Assembly (NCBI RefSeq): GCF_024227435.1
Contig: NZ_CP100445.1
Location: forward strand, 2,229,369 to 2,293,368
Reading direction: 5' to 3'
Length of the DNA stretch: 64,000 bases
DNA from: Natrinema caseinilyticum
Lineage (GTDB): Archaea; Halobacteriota; Halobacteria; Halobacteriales; Natrialbaceae
Below the pieces are notes generated by a model. It ran no database searches. It had not been told where the DNA came from and saw nothing but the letters and a program-made list of their open reading frames with translations. Positions within the stretch are counted from its first letter, which is position 1. The number at the start of each line of letters is the position of its first letter. Shown here one piece after another: positions 9,363 to 18,211 of the stretch. The position numbers were made by a program, and so were the translations under genes.

Positions 9363-10661
9363 CTACTCGTCGACGCGAGCGGAAAGCGCCTCGGCCGCCT
9401 CGGTCGCTCGCTCCCGCACTGCCGTTTCGTCGAGCGTGAGAACGTCGCGGTCTCGCATGAGGACCCGACCGTCGCAGACGGTGTGGCGGACGTCGGCCGC
9501 CGCCGCCGCGTACGCGAGGTGACTGACGAGGTCGTGCTGTGGAGTCAGGTGGGGTCGCTCGAGGTCGATCACCGCGAGATCGGCCGGCGCACCCACCTCG
9601 AGACGACCGGACTCGAGGCCGATCGCTGCCGCGCTGCCCCCGGTCAGCATGTCGACGGCGGCCTCGGCGGGCACCGCGCTGGCGTCGTCGGCGGCGAGTT
9701 TTCCGAGCATGGCCGCGTCGCGGGCCTCGTCGAGCATCGAGAGGTCGTTGTTCGACGCCGCGCCGTCGGTTCCGAGGCCCACGGTGACGCCGGCCTCGAT
9801 CATGCGTTGGACGGGTGCCATCCCGCTGGCGAGTTTCATGTTCGACGCCGGGCAGTGAACCACGCCGGTCCCGGCCTCGGCGAGCAGTTCGATTTCGGCG
9901 TCGTCGAAGTGGACCCCGTGCGCGACGAAATCCTCCGGTTCGAGCATCCCCAGTTCGGCCGCGTACTCGAGCGGCCGAACCCCGTGCTCGTCGACGATCG
10001 GCACGACCTCGGCTTCGGTCTCGTTCGCGTGGTAGTGGACCGGCAGGCCCGCCGCTCGCGCTTCGGGCACGAACTCGCGGAGGTAGTCGCTCCCGACGGT
10101 CGTCAGCGAGTGGGGCATGAACGCCGTCGAAATCCGGCCGTCGGCCGCACCGTCGTACTCGCGAGCGATCTCGAGGCTCGTCAGGGCGTCCTCGCGGGCC
10201 GCGTCGCCGTCCTTCCCGACGGTGACGATCCCGTGACCCAGGCGGGCGCGGAGGCCGGCCGTCTCGACCGCCGCGACGATCTCGGGGATGTGGAAGTACA
10301 TGTCCGCGAACGCGGTCGTCCCGGATTTGATCATCTCGAGCAGCCCCAGTTCGGCACCGGCGCGGGCGTCTTCCGGCGTGAGTTCGCCCTCCGCGGGCCA
10401 GATGTCCTCCTGTAGCCACGCGTCGAGCGGCTTGTCGTCGGCGTACCCCCGCAGGAGCGTCATCGCGACGTGACAGTGACCGTTGACGAATCCGGGCGTG
10501 ACCAGCGCGTTCGCGGCCTCGAGCGTCTCGTCGGCGTCGGCCGCGAGTTCGGGGCCGATATCGACGATCTCGCCGCGGGTCCGGTCGACCAGCACGTCAG
10601 CAGTCGTCACCGTCAGATCGGGTCCGAGGATCCGCCCCCCGGTGATCGCAAGCGTCGTCAT
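9363..10661 (-). CDS. mtaD: 5'-methylthioadenosine/S-adenosylhomocysteine deaminase (amidohydrolase)
   Basis: A 432-residue metal-dependent amidohydrolase. Metal-binding signatures are in order: NGHCHVAM (about 65-72), HYHANETEAE (near 220), HGVHFDD (near 250) and GTDGAASNNDLSM (near 305). The family deaminates MTA, SAH or 5'-deoxyadenosine to inosine derivatives; the exact substrate cannot be told from sequence. The ATG of MTTLAITGG was chosen because the open frame continuing 174 codons upstream overlaps the divergent SpoIIM-like gene and its promoter. AhcY on the same strand nearby supports a role in recycling SAM-derived nucleosides. Confidence 0.88.
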   Translation of the reverse strand: MTTLAITGGRILGPDLTVTTADVLVDRTRGEIVDIGPELAADADETLEAANALVTPGFVNGHCHVAMTLLRGYADDKPLDAWLQEDIWPAEGELTPEDARAGAELGLLEMIKSGTTAFADMYFHIPEIVAAVETAGLRARLGHGIVTVGKDGDAAREDALTSLEIAREYDGAADGRISTAFMPHSLTTVGSDYLREFVPEARAAGLPVHYHANETEAEVVPIVDEHGVRPLEYAAELGMLEPEDFVAHGVHFDDAEIELLAEAGTGVVHCPASNMKLASGMAPVQRMIEAGVTVGLGTDGAASNNDLSMLDEARDAAMLGKLAADDASAVPAEAAVDMLTGGSAAAIGLESGRLEVGAPADLAVIDLERPHLTPQHDLVSHLAYAAAAADVRHTVCDGRVLMRDRDVLTLDETAVRERATEAAEALSARVDE

Positions 10662-10725
10662 GAACGCAGGGTTCTTCTCCGGCGGCCTTAGCCTGTCGAT
10701 ACCCTGTGGGGGACGAGCCACGGGG

Positions 10726-10731
10726 TTTAAG
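10726..10731 (+). promoter_or_regulatory. TATA-like box TTTAAG for SpoIIM-like gene
   Basis: TTTAAG is centred about 27 nt before the ATG at 10755, the spacing expected when transcription starts at or just before the start codon. This makes the mRNA leaderless and argues for that ATG over an upstream TTG at 10734. Confidence 0.5.
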
Positions 10732-10754
10732 GGTTGTTTCGCCAACATGAGCAC

Positions 10755-11426
10755 ATGGACAATCGGACCGAGGGCGAGGGAGCGCTGACCGGCGACGGGG
10801 GCGGATATCCCCCGCGAGAGGCGCTCGAGGACGCGTGGACCGAACACAGCCGCTACGTCGGATTCGCCGCGGGCCTGTTCGCGGTCGGGATCGTCGTCGG
10901 AATCGCCCTCATGGCCGCCGGGTACAACTTGCTCGAGATCATCGAAGAGGCGGTCGGAGAGCCGCTGTTCCCGGATATCAGCGGGCAGAGCAAACTCGAA
11001 CTCGCGCGCTTTCTGCTCGTGAACAACTCGCGGGCGTTCGTCCTCTCGATACTCGGCGTCCTCACCCTCGGGCTGCTCACGGCCTGGGCGATGCTCTTCA
11101 ACGGGGTTATCGTCGGCAATATCGGCGCGTTCGTCGCCACGGACGCGGGGATCGGCTACATCCTCGTCGGCTTGCTCCCGCACGGAATCTTCGAACTCCC
11201 CGCGCTCTTCGTCGCCGCCGGCGTCGGATTCCGGCTTCTCTACCGCGTCGGGCAGCGAGTTCGTGGCAGCCGCGACGCCGTCTTCTCGAAATCCTACCTC
11301 TACCGGACCGGCATCCTCCTCGTCGCCGGCTGGCTGTTGCTCGTCGTCGCCGCCTTCGTCGAGGCGTTCGTCACGCCCGTCTTGCTCGAGACCCTGTTCG
11401 CCGAGCAGGTGCAGGCGGCCTCCTGA
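10755..11426 (+). CDS. SpoIIM-like (DUF95/stage II sporulation protein M family) membrane protein
   Basis: A 223-residue integral membrane protein. After an acidic N-terminal tail with EALEDAWTEHSRYVGFA, about five hydrophobic segments follow; the NNSRAFVLSILGVLTLGL and ILVGLLPHGIFELPA motifs are typical of the SpoIIM/DUF95 family (HGIFELPA is the hallmark). Archaeal members are uncharacterised envelope proteins with no link to sporulation. It is divergent from the deaminase gene and followed after about 100 bp by a lipoprotein gene. Confidence 0.85.
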   Translation: MDNRTEGEGALTGDGGGYPPREALEDAWTEHSRYVGFAAGLFAVGIVVGIALMAAGYNLLEIIEEAVGEPLFPDISGQSKLELARFLLVNNSRAFVLSILGVLTLGLLTAWAMLFNGVIVGNIGAFVATDAGIGYILVGLLPHGIFELPALFVAAGVGFRLLYRVGQRVRGSRDAVFSKSYLYRTGILLVAGWLLLVVAAFVEAFVTPVLLETLFAEQVQAAS

Positions 11427-11533
11427 TCCGAGAACGGTCGAGAGACAGTTTCGAACAGTTCACGTTCCTGAACGGTTTGAAACGGCGTGGATAGTCGCAC
11501 CCTTTTTGATCGATCGACTGACTGTCATCGGGT

Positions 11534-12505
11534 ATGAACAGACGTGCGATTCAACTGATACTCGTCGCGGCGCTCGTCGCGATCGCCGGCTGCGCCGGCG
11601 GAATGGGCGGGAAACCAGCGGATGATCCGACGACTGACGACGCACCGGAGACGATCGACTCGAGTGGCGCAACGGGAACGGCCGCGTTCTACGTCAGTGA
11701 CGAACCGAGCCAGATCGACAACTTCAGACACCTCAACGTGACGATCACGAAGGTCGGCTTCAAGAAGACCGGGAGCGCCGACGTGAGCGGTGAATCCGGC
11801 GAGAACGAGTCGGACGATGGGACGGAAGACGAGGACGAATCGGCCGACGGTGCCGAATCGGCGAACGAAACGTCCGCCGACGAGACGGAGACCGACGACG
11901 GGACGGGTACCGAAACCGAGTCCGAGGCGGGTGAGGAAACCGACTCGGACGGAGAACGGACCGACGAGGAAGAAAAGGAGGGCGAAACGGACGCCGACGG
12001 TGACGGCGGCGCGTCCGAGGAGCGCTGGGTCGAATACGACGTCGACGAACGGACGGTCGACCTCACCGAACTGAAAGGCGCGAACGCGTCCATGATCGAC
12101 GAGTTCGACCTGCCGGCCGGCGAATACGAGACGGTCTTCATCTACGTCGACGACACGAACGGCGTTCTGACCGACGGGAGCGAGACGAACGTGAAGCTCC
12201 CGAGCAACAAACTGCAACTGCAGACGACGTTCACCATCGGGGACGACGAGTCGGTCGACTTCGTCTACGACATCGCCCCCCACAAAGCCGGGAGGAGTGG
12301 ACAGTACATCCTCAAGCCGGTGATCAGTCAGAGCGGCACGGGCGACGACGTCGAGATCCGCGACATCGACGAAGAGAACGAAGCCGGCGAGAAAGGAGCG
12401 AAAACGGGCGAGAAACGAACCGACGAAGAGACGGAAGACGGCGAGACCGACGACGCCGACGGTAACGGAGACGCGAAACCCGAAGAAAAGCCGACGCAGA
12501 ACTGA
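11534..12505 (+). CDS. DUF4382-type lipoprotein with long acidic insert
   Basis: A 323-residue lipoprotein: the signal peptide ends in the lipobox AIAGC (Cys near residue 20). A DUF4382-like domain (GTAAFYVSDEPSQI, LNVTITKVGFKK, then VDLTELKGANASMIDEFDLP, YILKPVISQSG) is split by an insert of about 75 residues made almost only of Glu, Asp, Ser, Thr and Gly (about 90-165). A second acidic tail with DEETEDGETDDADGNGD closes the protein. DUF4382 proteins are cell-surface beta-rich domains of unknown role. The insert resembles a halophilic surface-charge linker. Confidence 0.8.
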   Translation: MNRRAIQLILVAALVAIAGCAGGMGGKPADDPTTDDAPETIDSSGATGTAAFYVSDEPSQIDNFRHLNVTITKVGFKKTGSADVSGESGENESDDGTEDEDESADGAESANETSADETETDDGTGTETESEAGEETDSDGERTDEEEKEGETDADGDGGASEERWVEYDVDERTVDLTELKGANASMIDEFDLPAGEYETVFIYVDDTNGVLTDGSETNVKLPSNKLQLQTTFTIGDDESVDFVYDIAPHKAGRSGQYILKPVISQSGTGDDVEIRDIDEENEAGEKGAKTGEKRTDEETEDGETDDADGNGDAKPEEKPTQN

Positions 12506-12514
12506 CGCTGACTG

Positions 12515-12520
12515 TTTTTT
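12515..12520 (+). terminator. T-tract after DUF4382 lipoprotein gene
   Basis: A run of six T follows the stop codon by 9 nt. Archaeal termination commonly needs only a T-tract on the non-template strand. The converging copA gene begins its 3' end about 100 bp downstream. Confidence 0.35.
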
Positions 12521-12625
12521 GGCGTGCGCATCCGTCGGGCGGCCGGACTCGAGTGCGTCCAGCCTCGAGTCGGGTGCTCGTTTTTTCGAGTGCAGTTCGG
12601 CGAGTGTGGCCCTGCGCCGTCGTGA

Positions 12626-15250
12626 TTACGGCCGGAGACGACCGAGCAGCCGGTACTCCCGGTCCGGCGAGTAGCGCCGGAAGATCAGGCTGTTCGAGAG
12701 GACCGACACCGACGACAGCGCCATCGCGCCGGCCGCGAGGACGGGCTGGAGCAGGCCGAGCGAGGCGAGCGGAATCATCGCGGTGTTGTATCCCAGCGCC
12801 CAGACCAGGTTCTGCTTGATCTTCTGCAGCGTCGCATCGGAGATGCGGATCGCTTTCACCACGTCGAGCGGATCGTCGCGCATCAGCGTCACGTCCGCCG
12901 CCTCGATGGCCACGTCCGTCCCGGAGCCGATCGCCGTGCCGACGTACGCGATCGCGAGCGCGGGCGCGTCGTTGACGCCGTCACCGACCATCATCGCCCG
13001 GCGGCCCGACGACTGAATGTCCTCGACGGCGTCGGCTTTGTCCTCCGGCAGAACGCCGGCACGGACGTCGTCCGGGTCGATCCCGACCCGCTCGGCGACG
13101 GCGCGAGCCGTCCGCTCGTTGTCGCCGGTGATCATCATCACGTCGACGCCGCGGTCTCGCAGGGCGGCGACCGCTTCGGCAGACCGTTCCTTTACCGTGT
13201 CGGCGTCAGCGACCACGCCCGCGACCGCCCCGTCGACCGCGACCAGCATCGCCGTCTTGCCCTCGTGCTCGAGCCGTTCCATCGCCGCTTCGGCGGGCGA
13301 CGGGTCGACGCCCGCGGCCTCGAGCAGCCGCCGGTTGCCGACCAGTACCTCGCGGTCGTCGACGGTCGCCCGGACGCCCTGTCCGGGGACGTTCTCGAAC
13401 GAACCGGCCTCGAGTAGCTCGAGGTCGCGCTCCGCTGCACCATCGACGATAGCCTGCGCGAGTGGGTGTTCGCTGTTGCGTTCCGCGCTTGCCGCGAGAC
13501 GAAGGACCGCGTCCTGATCGGGGGCCGGACGTGAAGCCAGCGTCCCGCCGTCGACAGCGGCGTCGCCACCGTCAGCAGCGGTCCCGTCGCCACCGTCAGC
13601 GGCCATTTCACCGTCGACCTCGAGTGCGACCACGTCGGTCAGCGTCATCTCGCCGGTCGTCAACGTGCCGGTCTTGTCGAAGACGACGGTGTCGACGTCC
13701 TTCGCTCGCTCGAGGATGTCGCCGCCTTTGAACAGGACGCCGTTTTTCGCACCCAGCGTGCTCCCGACCATCGTCGCGGCGGGTGTCGCGAGGCCCAGCG
13801 CGCAGGGACAGGCGATCAGCACCGCGGAGGCGAAGACGACGACGGCGAACTCGAACGTCGAGAGCGCGGCCGGACCCCCGCCGACCAGCCCCCATAGCGG
13901 AAGCGCGCGGACGAAGCCGGCCAACGCCTCGGGGAAGAAGAACCAGACGAGTCCCCAGACCGTCGCGTTCAGGATGACCGCCGGGACGAAGTACGCCGAG
14001 ATTCGGTCCGCGAGGTTCTGGATCTCCGGCTGGCGCGCCTGGGCCTCCTTGACGGTCTGTACGATCTGCTGGAGCGCCGTGTCCGAACCGACCTTCGTCG
14101 CCTCGACGACCAGCACGCCGTTCTCGTTGACCGTCGAACCGACCACCTCGTCGCCCATCTCCTTCTCGACGGGAACCGATTCGCCGGTCACCATCGACTC
14201 GTCGACCGCGGACTGACCGTCGACGACGACGCCGTCGGTCGGCACCTTCTCGCCCGGTCGGACCTTCATCCGGTCGCCGACGGTGACGTTCTCTAGGGGG
14301 ACCTCGCGTTCGCTCCCGTCGTCGTCGATCAGCGTGGCGGTCTCGGCTTCCATCTCGAGGAGTTTCCGCAGCGCGTCGCTGGCCTGGCCCTTCGAGCGGG
14401 CCTCGAGGTAGTTACCCAGCGTGATGAACACGAGGATCAGCGCCGCGGTGTCGAAGTAGAGACTCCCCGCGAGCAGGTCCAACAGGACGACGAGGCTGTA
14501 CACGTAGGCCGTCGAGGAACCGAGCGCGATCAGCACGTCCATGTTGGCGGTCCGGTTCCTGACGAGCGCCGTGTACGAGTTCACGAAGAACTCGCGGCCG
14601 AGGACGACGTAAACCGGCGTCGCGAGCAGGAACTCGACCCAGCCGAACTCGACGCCAAAGACGGTCTCCGGCACGAACGCCCCGCCGAGCAGGAATTTGT
14701 CCGCGAGGAACAACAGGAAGGGAGCCGACAGGACCGCGCCGAAGATCGTCAGCCGACGCTGTCTGCGGATCTCGGCCGTCCGGGCCGCGTCGCGACGTTC
14801 CCGGTCCGACGCCTCGCCGTCACCGCCCTCGTCGCGCACGGGCGTGTAGCCGGCGTTCTCGATCGCGTCGTAGAGGTCCGCGAGCGAAGCGTCGGCCGGG
14901 TTGTACTCGACGGACGCCTCGTCGGTCGCGTAGTTGACCTCGACGTCGACGACGCCGGGGACGGACTCGAGCGCCGATTCGTTGGCCTCGGCGCAGTTGG
15001 CACAGCTCATGTCGGTGATGCCGATCGACCGACGCGCCCGCTCGGCTCCGTAGCCGGCGTCCTCGATCGTGTCGTAAATCTCGGCGAGTGACACCGTCTC
15101 GGGATCGTACTCGACGGTCCCCTCGTCCGTGGCGAAGTTGGCGTTCGCCTCGACGACGCCGTCGAGCGATTCCAGGGACTCGTCGATCGTTTGCGAACAG
15201 TTCGCACAGCTCATCCCGTGGATGTCCAGGTGCGCGGTCCGGGTGCTCAT
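12626..15250 (-). CDS. copA: Copper-exporting P1B-type ATPase with two HMA domains
   Basis: An 874-residue membrane pump expected to expel Cu(I). Two N-terminal heavy-metal domains carry GMSCANC (about 12-18) and DMSCANC (about 80-86). Then come TM helices, the phosphatase TGE ([12 protein letters not shown]), the metal-site [11 protein letters not shown] (near 480), the phosphorylation site DKTGTLT (near 523), the hinge MITGDN and [12 protein letters not shown] (near 755), and a final TM pair. CPC with paired HMA domains is the CopA (P1B-1) pattern. A small Gly/Asp/Ala-rich insert (near 550) in the P-domain looks like a halophilic linker. The gene lies 84 bp after the Lrp/TRASH regulator on the same strand, with a palindrome in the gap. 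Confidence 0.95.
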   Translation of the reverse strand: MSTRTAHLDIHGMSCANCSQTIDESLESLDGVVEANANFATDEGTVEYDPETVSLAEIYDTIEDAGYGAERARRSIGITDMSCANCAEANESALESVPGVVDVEVNYATDEASVEYNPADASLADLYDAIENAGYTPVRDEGGDGEASDRERRDAARTAEIRRQRRLTIFGAVLSAPFLLFLADKFLLGGAFVPETVFGVEFGWVEFLLATPVYVVLGREFFVNSYTALVRNRTANMDVLIALGSSTAYVYSLVVLLDLLAGSLYFDTAALILVFITLGNYLEARSKGQASDALRKLLEMEAETATLIDDDGSEREVPLENVTVGDRMKVRPGEKVPTDGVVVDGQSAVDESMVTGESVPVEKEMGDEVVGSTVNENGVLVVEATKVGSDTALQQIVQTVKEAQARQPEIQNLADRISAYFVPAVILNATVWGLVWFFFPEALAGFVRALPLWGLVGGGPAALSTFEFAVVVFASAVLIACPCALGLATPAATMVGSTLGAKNGVLFKGGDILERAKDVDTVVFDKTGTLTTGEMTLTDVVALEVDGEMAADGGDGTAADGGDAAVDGGTLASRPAPDQDAVLRLAASAERNSEHPLAQAIVDGAAERDLELLEAGSFENVPGQGVRATVDDREVLVGNRRLLEAAGVDPSPAEAAMERLEHEGKTAMLVAVDGAVAGVVADADTVKERSAEAVAALRDRGVDVMMITGDNERTARAVAERVGIDPDDVRAGVLPEDKADAVEDIQSSGRRAMMVGDGVNDAPALAIAYVGTAIGSGTDVAIEAADVTLMRDDPLDVVKAIRISDATLQKIKQNLVWALGYNTAMIPLASLGLLQPVLAAGAMALSSVSVLSNSLIFRRYSPDREYRLLGRLRP

Positions 15251-15320
15251 CGAAAATTGATAGGAGATCCTGCCTTACCCACTTTGCTGAACGAAATCCA
15301 AAGCAAATCGGGCCGGGAAC

Positions 15321-15332
15321 TTCGGAGCCGAA
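15321..15332. promoter_or_regulatory. Palindrome TTCGG-AG-CCGAA upstream of copA
   Basis: The two half-sites are perfect inverted 5-mers. The site lies about 70 bp upstream of the copA start and just past the stop codon of the regulator gene. The same half-sites and spacing recur before the regulator gene (15936-15947). A candidate operator for the Lrp/TRASH regulator. Confidence 0.5.
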
Positions 15333-15334
15333 AG

Positions 15335-15925
15335 TCAAACTCCCTCCTCGAGTCGCTCGTATCGCCCTTCGAACCGGCTCGAACAGGAGGGACAGCAGAA
15401 GTGGTACACCTCGCCGTCGATGCGGGTCGACTCTCCCTCGCTGTCGACGGTGTTGCCACACTCCGCGCAGGTCAACGCGAACGACGTTCCGGCGAGCGAC
15501 GGCGTCCACTCGGCCTCGTCGATCAACGTCACCTCGTACTCGACGCCGTCGTCGACGGGGAGGAGTCCCTCGAGCCACTCGCGGACCTGCTGAACCTGTG
15601 CGCGGGCATAGAACAGGATTTCGCCGTCCGCGGTCAGGAACACGTGTTCGACCGCATCGGCGGCCGCGATAGCCGCTCTGGCGTCGTCGACCTCGCTCGC
15701 GGGGACGGTCGCCCGAACGAACACCGGGACCCCCGCTCGGAGCTGCGACTGGTTGACGTCGACGGTGAAGCCGTCGATGACTCCCGCTTCCTCCAGACGT
15801 TTGACGCGGTCCGAGACGGCCGGTCCGGAGAGGCCGACCTCCTCGGCGATGTCGCTGTACGGCCGGCGAGCGTCGTCGCCCAGGAGCTGCAAGATTTCCA
15901 TGTCGGTCTCGTCGAGGTCGCGCAT
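15335..15925 (-). CDS. Lrp/AsnC-family regulator with C-terminal TRASH metal-binding domain
   Basis: A 196-residue regulator. Residues 1-50 form an Lrp-type winged HTH (DMEILQLLGDDARRPYSDIA, then SGPAVSDRVKRLEEAGVI). A RAM-like middle domain spans about 60-135. The end has a TRASH motif: CAECG (near 158) then YHFCCPSC (near 180), a treble-clef metal site. Haloarchaeal proteins of this layout control copper ATPase genes in response to Cu; I infer the same here because copA follows 84 bp downstream and an HMA chaperone gene is divergent. Palindromes in front of this gene and copA may be its binding sites, suggesting autoregulation. Confidence 0.85.
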   Translation of the reverse strand: MRDLDETDMEILQLLGDDARRPYSDIAEEVGLSGPAVSDRVKRLEEAGVIDGFTVDVNQSQLRAGVPVFVRATVPASEVDDARAAIAAADAVEHVFLTADGEILFYARAQVQQVREWLEGLLPVDDGVEYEVTLIDEAEWTPSLAGTSFALTCAECGNTVDSEGESTRIDGEVYHFCCPSCSSRFEGRYERLEEGV

Positions 15926-15935
15926 GCCGTGTCCG

Positions 15936-15947
15936 TTCGGGCCCGAA
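15936..15947. promoter_or_regulatory. Perfect 12-bp palindrome TTCGGGCCCGAA before the copper regulator
   Basis: A perfect palindrome ending 11 bp upstream of the regulator start codon, in the space shared with the divergent HMA gene. It matches the copA-proximal site at all ten half-site positions, so it is a candidate autoregulatory operator. Confidence 0.55.
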
Positions 15948-15974
15948 AGGAAAGAAACTGACGACTATCGCTTT

Positions 15975-15994
15975 CGATTCTTAAGCCAGAATCG
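15975..15994. promoter_or_regulatory. Inverted repeat CGATTCT-N6-AGAATCG in HMA gene promoter region
   Basis: A perfect 7-bp inverted repeat whose spacer contains TAAG, so the symmetric site overlaps a TATA-like TTCTTAAG. It lies about 60-80 bp before the HMA chaperone start. A regulator bound here could block TBP; this is inference. Confidence 0.35.
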
Positions 15995-16053
15995 ACCGAT
16001 CCTTATCAGCCGGAACAGTAATGCACAAAGAACGCCACCTCGTACATCGGCAC

Positions 16054-16254
16054 ATGAATCAGACCATCACCGTCGAAGGCATGTCCTGTGAACACTGCGA
16101 GCAAGCCGTCGAAGACGCGCTCGAGGACGTCGACGGCGTGACGTCGGCGGAGGCCGATCGGGAGACAGAACGCGCGGTCGTCGACGGGGATGCGGATCCA
16201 CAGGCGCTGGTCGGGGCGGTCGACGAGGCGGGGTACGACGCGGCAGCGGAGTGA
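16054..16254 (+). CDS. HMA-domain copper chaperone
   Basis: A 66-residue soluble heavy-metal-associated domain with the metal-binding motif GMSCEHC (Cys at about 11 and 14) and the rest of the ferredoxin-like fold (AVEDALEDVDGVTSAEAD). CopZ-like proteins carry Cu(I) to CopA. It is divergent from the Lrp/TRASH regulator and near copA. The ATG of MNQTITVEGM was chosen over one 11 codons upstream, because HMA chaperones begin right at the first strand. Confidence 0.9.
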   Translation: MNQTITVEGMSCEHCEQAVEDALEDVDGVTSAEADRETERAVVDGDADPQALVGAVDEAGYDAAAE

Positions 16255-16401
16255 ACTCCCCCTCGCCCGCACGGAGAAGCGCGACGAGTCGTCTCCGGAG
16301 CTTCGGTTCTGACGCGTGACGGCCGGCTTCGGTGGCGTCTACGCGCATCAGCGCCCGGGAGCGTCTCGTGACCTGGAACGACGGAGCCGTCGAGAGCCGC
16401 T

Positions 16402-17799
16402 TTAGTGGTGATCGTGAGCCGCTTCGGAATCCGAATCGGACGAAGACTGCCGCGCGAATTCCGCGGGCGCATCTTCGAACGTCCGCTTGCAGGCGGTCGA
16501 GCAGAAATAGTACGTCTCGCCCCCGTGAGCGGCGTTCGGACCGCGATCGTCGGTTCGCATGCCACACACTGGATCGCGATACTGGCCGGGTGCACCGAGT
16601 CCGCGACGGTAGACGTACAGGAGGAACACGGAAAGGGCGAACGCGACGAGGTTGAGGTAGAAGGTATAGTCGAGCTGGAAGTACGTCTCCTCGGTGGCCG
16701 TCTCGCCGCCGGCCAGGTCCGGGACGATTCCGAGCGCGTCGAAGAGCAGTTCCATGAGAAATCCGGTGAACGCCATCGTTACGAAGAAGACGCCGAGGAT
16801 GTACAGCATGACCGCCCAGCCGTAGTACTTCCGGTAGACGTTCAACACCGGGATGGTGATGAGGTCGGCGTAGACGAACGCGATGACGCCCGCGAAGCTG
16901 ATCCCACCGCCCCAGAGTGCGACCGCGAACGGGACGTTACCCATGCTTCCGACGAAGCTGACAACGGCGATCGCGACGCCCACGATCGCGTTCTCGGCGA
17001 TCACTAACAGCCCATCGCCCTGGACGAACAGCGCGTTCCAGACCCGCTGCGGGACGAACACGATGACGAACCCCGAGACGAGAAACCCCGCGACGACGTC
17101 CGTCCAGATCATCGACCACTCTTTCCGGTACTGGTTGCCGAGTTTGTACCACCCGCCCCAGGAACGGAGTTCCTCGCGCCACCCACCGCCGCCCGCCGTC
17201 TGCTGGCGATAGGTCTCGAGACACCCCTCCGAACAGAATTTCAGCCGCTCGCCGCCGTCGGTCACGATGGCGTGTTCGTCCGTTCCCTCCATACCACACG
17301 TCGGGTCCGTCGTAACGCCGCGCTCGTGGTCTCGCCGATCGAGTTCCGCCCGGACCTCGTCGAATAGCGCCTTCGGGAGCGTCACCCGGACGATGAGGGC
17401 CATGACGGCGATGAGAACGACCCCGCCGAGGAGTTCCGCGACGAGAAACTCCCACCCCAGGAGGAGCAGGATCATCAATCCGAGTTCGACGATCAGGTTC
17501 GTCGAGGCGAACATGAACGCGAGAACGTTCACCACGTGAGCCCCCTTGGTGAAGAGCCCCTTCGCGATGGCGACTGCACCGAAGCTGCAACCGCTGCTCG
17601 CGGCGCCGAACGCCGTCGCCTTCGTGAGGCTCGCGAGGTCGCTCTCCCCGAGTACCCGCGCCATTCGCTCCTTCGACACGTACACCTGTACGAGACTCGT
17701 GATCGTGAGCCCCATGATGATCGCCCACGCCGCCGTCCAGAGGAACCCGAGACCAATCCGGAGCGACTCGAGAACCCCCTCGAGAAGGGGCGGTTCCAT
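16402..17799 (-). CDS. Permease (DUF318/ArsP-like) with two YHS/TRASH-like metal modules
   Basis: A 465-residue membrane protein. Two permease halves are visible: residues 15-150 with AASSGCSFGAVAIAKGLF and FASTNLIVELGLMILLLLGW, and about 230-400 with AVVSFVGSMGNVPFAVALWG. Between the halves sits a cysteine module, DPTCGM ... LKFCSEGCLETY (about 170-205); another, DPVCGM ... YYFCSTACKRTF, lies near the C-terminus (about 410-450), before a His-rich AHDHH end. Such permeases export metals or metalloids. The copper context and the Cys/His modules suggest a Cu or related thiophilic-metal role, not proven. A palindrome related to the copA operator lies about 70 bp upstream. Confidence 0.85.
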   Translation of the reverse strand: MEPPLLEGVLESLRIGLGFLWTAAWAIIMGLTITSLVQVYVSKERMARVLGESDLASLTKATAFGAASSGCSFGAVAIAKGLFTKGAHVVNVLAFMFASTNLIVELGLMILLLLGWEFLVAELLGGVVLIAVMALIVRVTLPKALFDEVRAELDRRDHERGVTTDPTCGMEGTDEHAIVTDGGERLKFCSEGCLETYRQQTAGGGGWREELRSWGGWYKLGNQYRKEWSMIWTDVVAGFLVSGFVIVFVPQRVWNALFVQGDGLLVIAENAIVGVAIAVVSFVGSMGNVPFAVALWGGGISFAGVIAFVYADLITIPVLNVYRKYYGWAVMLYILGVFFVTMAFTGFLMELLFDALGIVPDLAGGETATEETYFQLDYTFYLNLVAFALSVFLLYVYRRGLGAPGQYRDPVCGMRTDDRGPNAAHGGETYYFCSTACKRTFEDAPAEFARQSSSDSDSEAAHDHH

Positions 17800-17868
17800 G
17801 CGTAGTCCATCGGTGTATTCGGCTATTGCGGTTGCCCTTCGGAAAACGGGTTCTCCACCGTCGAAGAA

Positions 17869-17880
17869 TACGGATCCGAA
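17869..17880. promoter_or_regulatory. Near-palindrome TACGG-AT-CCGAA upstream of permease gene
   Basis: It matches TTCGG-NN-CCGAA at nine of ten half-site positions and lies about 70 bp upstream of the permease start. A possible third member of the copper operator set. Confidence 0.4.
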
Positions 17881-18200
17881 AGTGATCGACGGTATTCGGT
17901 TACGGTTTCGAGCGTCGAGCGGTCACATCGCGCGCTCGTGGCACAGCGTCGGTCCCGATTGCAGCATCGACCGTTCGCCCGGATTCTTCAATTGAATTAT
18001 GTTGAAACGGTCAGGGCCGTTGACATTCACGTCGATACTCTCGATCGCCCGGTTCCGACTCATTTCGGATCGAACAGGTCTGTCCAAGAATGCCCGACGT
18101 CGGATCGCGATGGCCTCCCGTCTCGGAGATTAGATTCGAAAGGAGAACTGCATTGAGTACGGGACGCATATCTTTGCCTGAAGACGGAACGTCCGTCGTC

Positions 18201-18206
18201 GGAGGA
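18201..18206 (+). promoter_or_regulatory. Strong Shine-Dalgarno GGAGGA for SHOCT gene
   Basis: GGAGGA ends 5 nt before the ATG at 18212. Most genes in the window have no such site, so this transcript is probably leadered. The site fixes the start codon. Confidence 0.6.
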
Positions 18207-18211
18207 ATATC

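Larger units (their letters stand above)
17800..18211. other. Intergenic region between permease and SHOCT gene
   Basis: Divergent promoter space of about 410 bp. It holds the near-palindrome at 17869-17880, an AT-rich patch around 17990 (CAATTGAATTATG), and the TATA-like CATATCTTT near 18167 before the SHOCT gene. No reading frame with haloarchaeal character was seen. Confidence 0.5.

Noticed and set aside
10662-11183. N-terminal extension of the MTA/SAH deaminase
   Set aside because: The extra 174 codons are antisense to the SpoIIM-like gene and have no amidohydrolase features; ATG at 10661 matches family starts.
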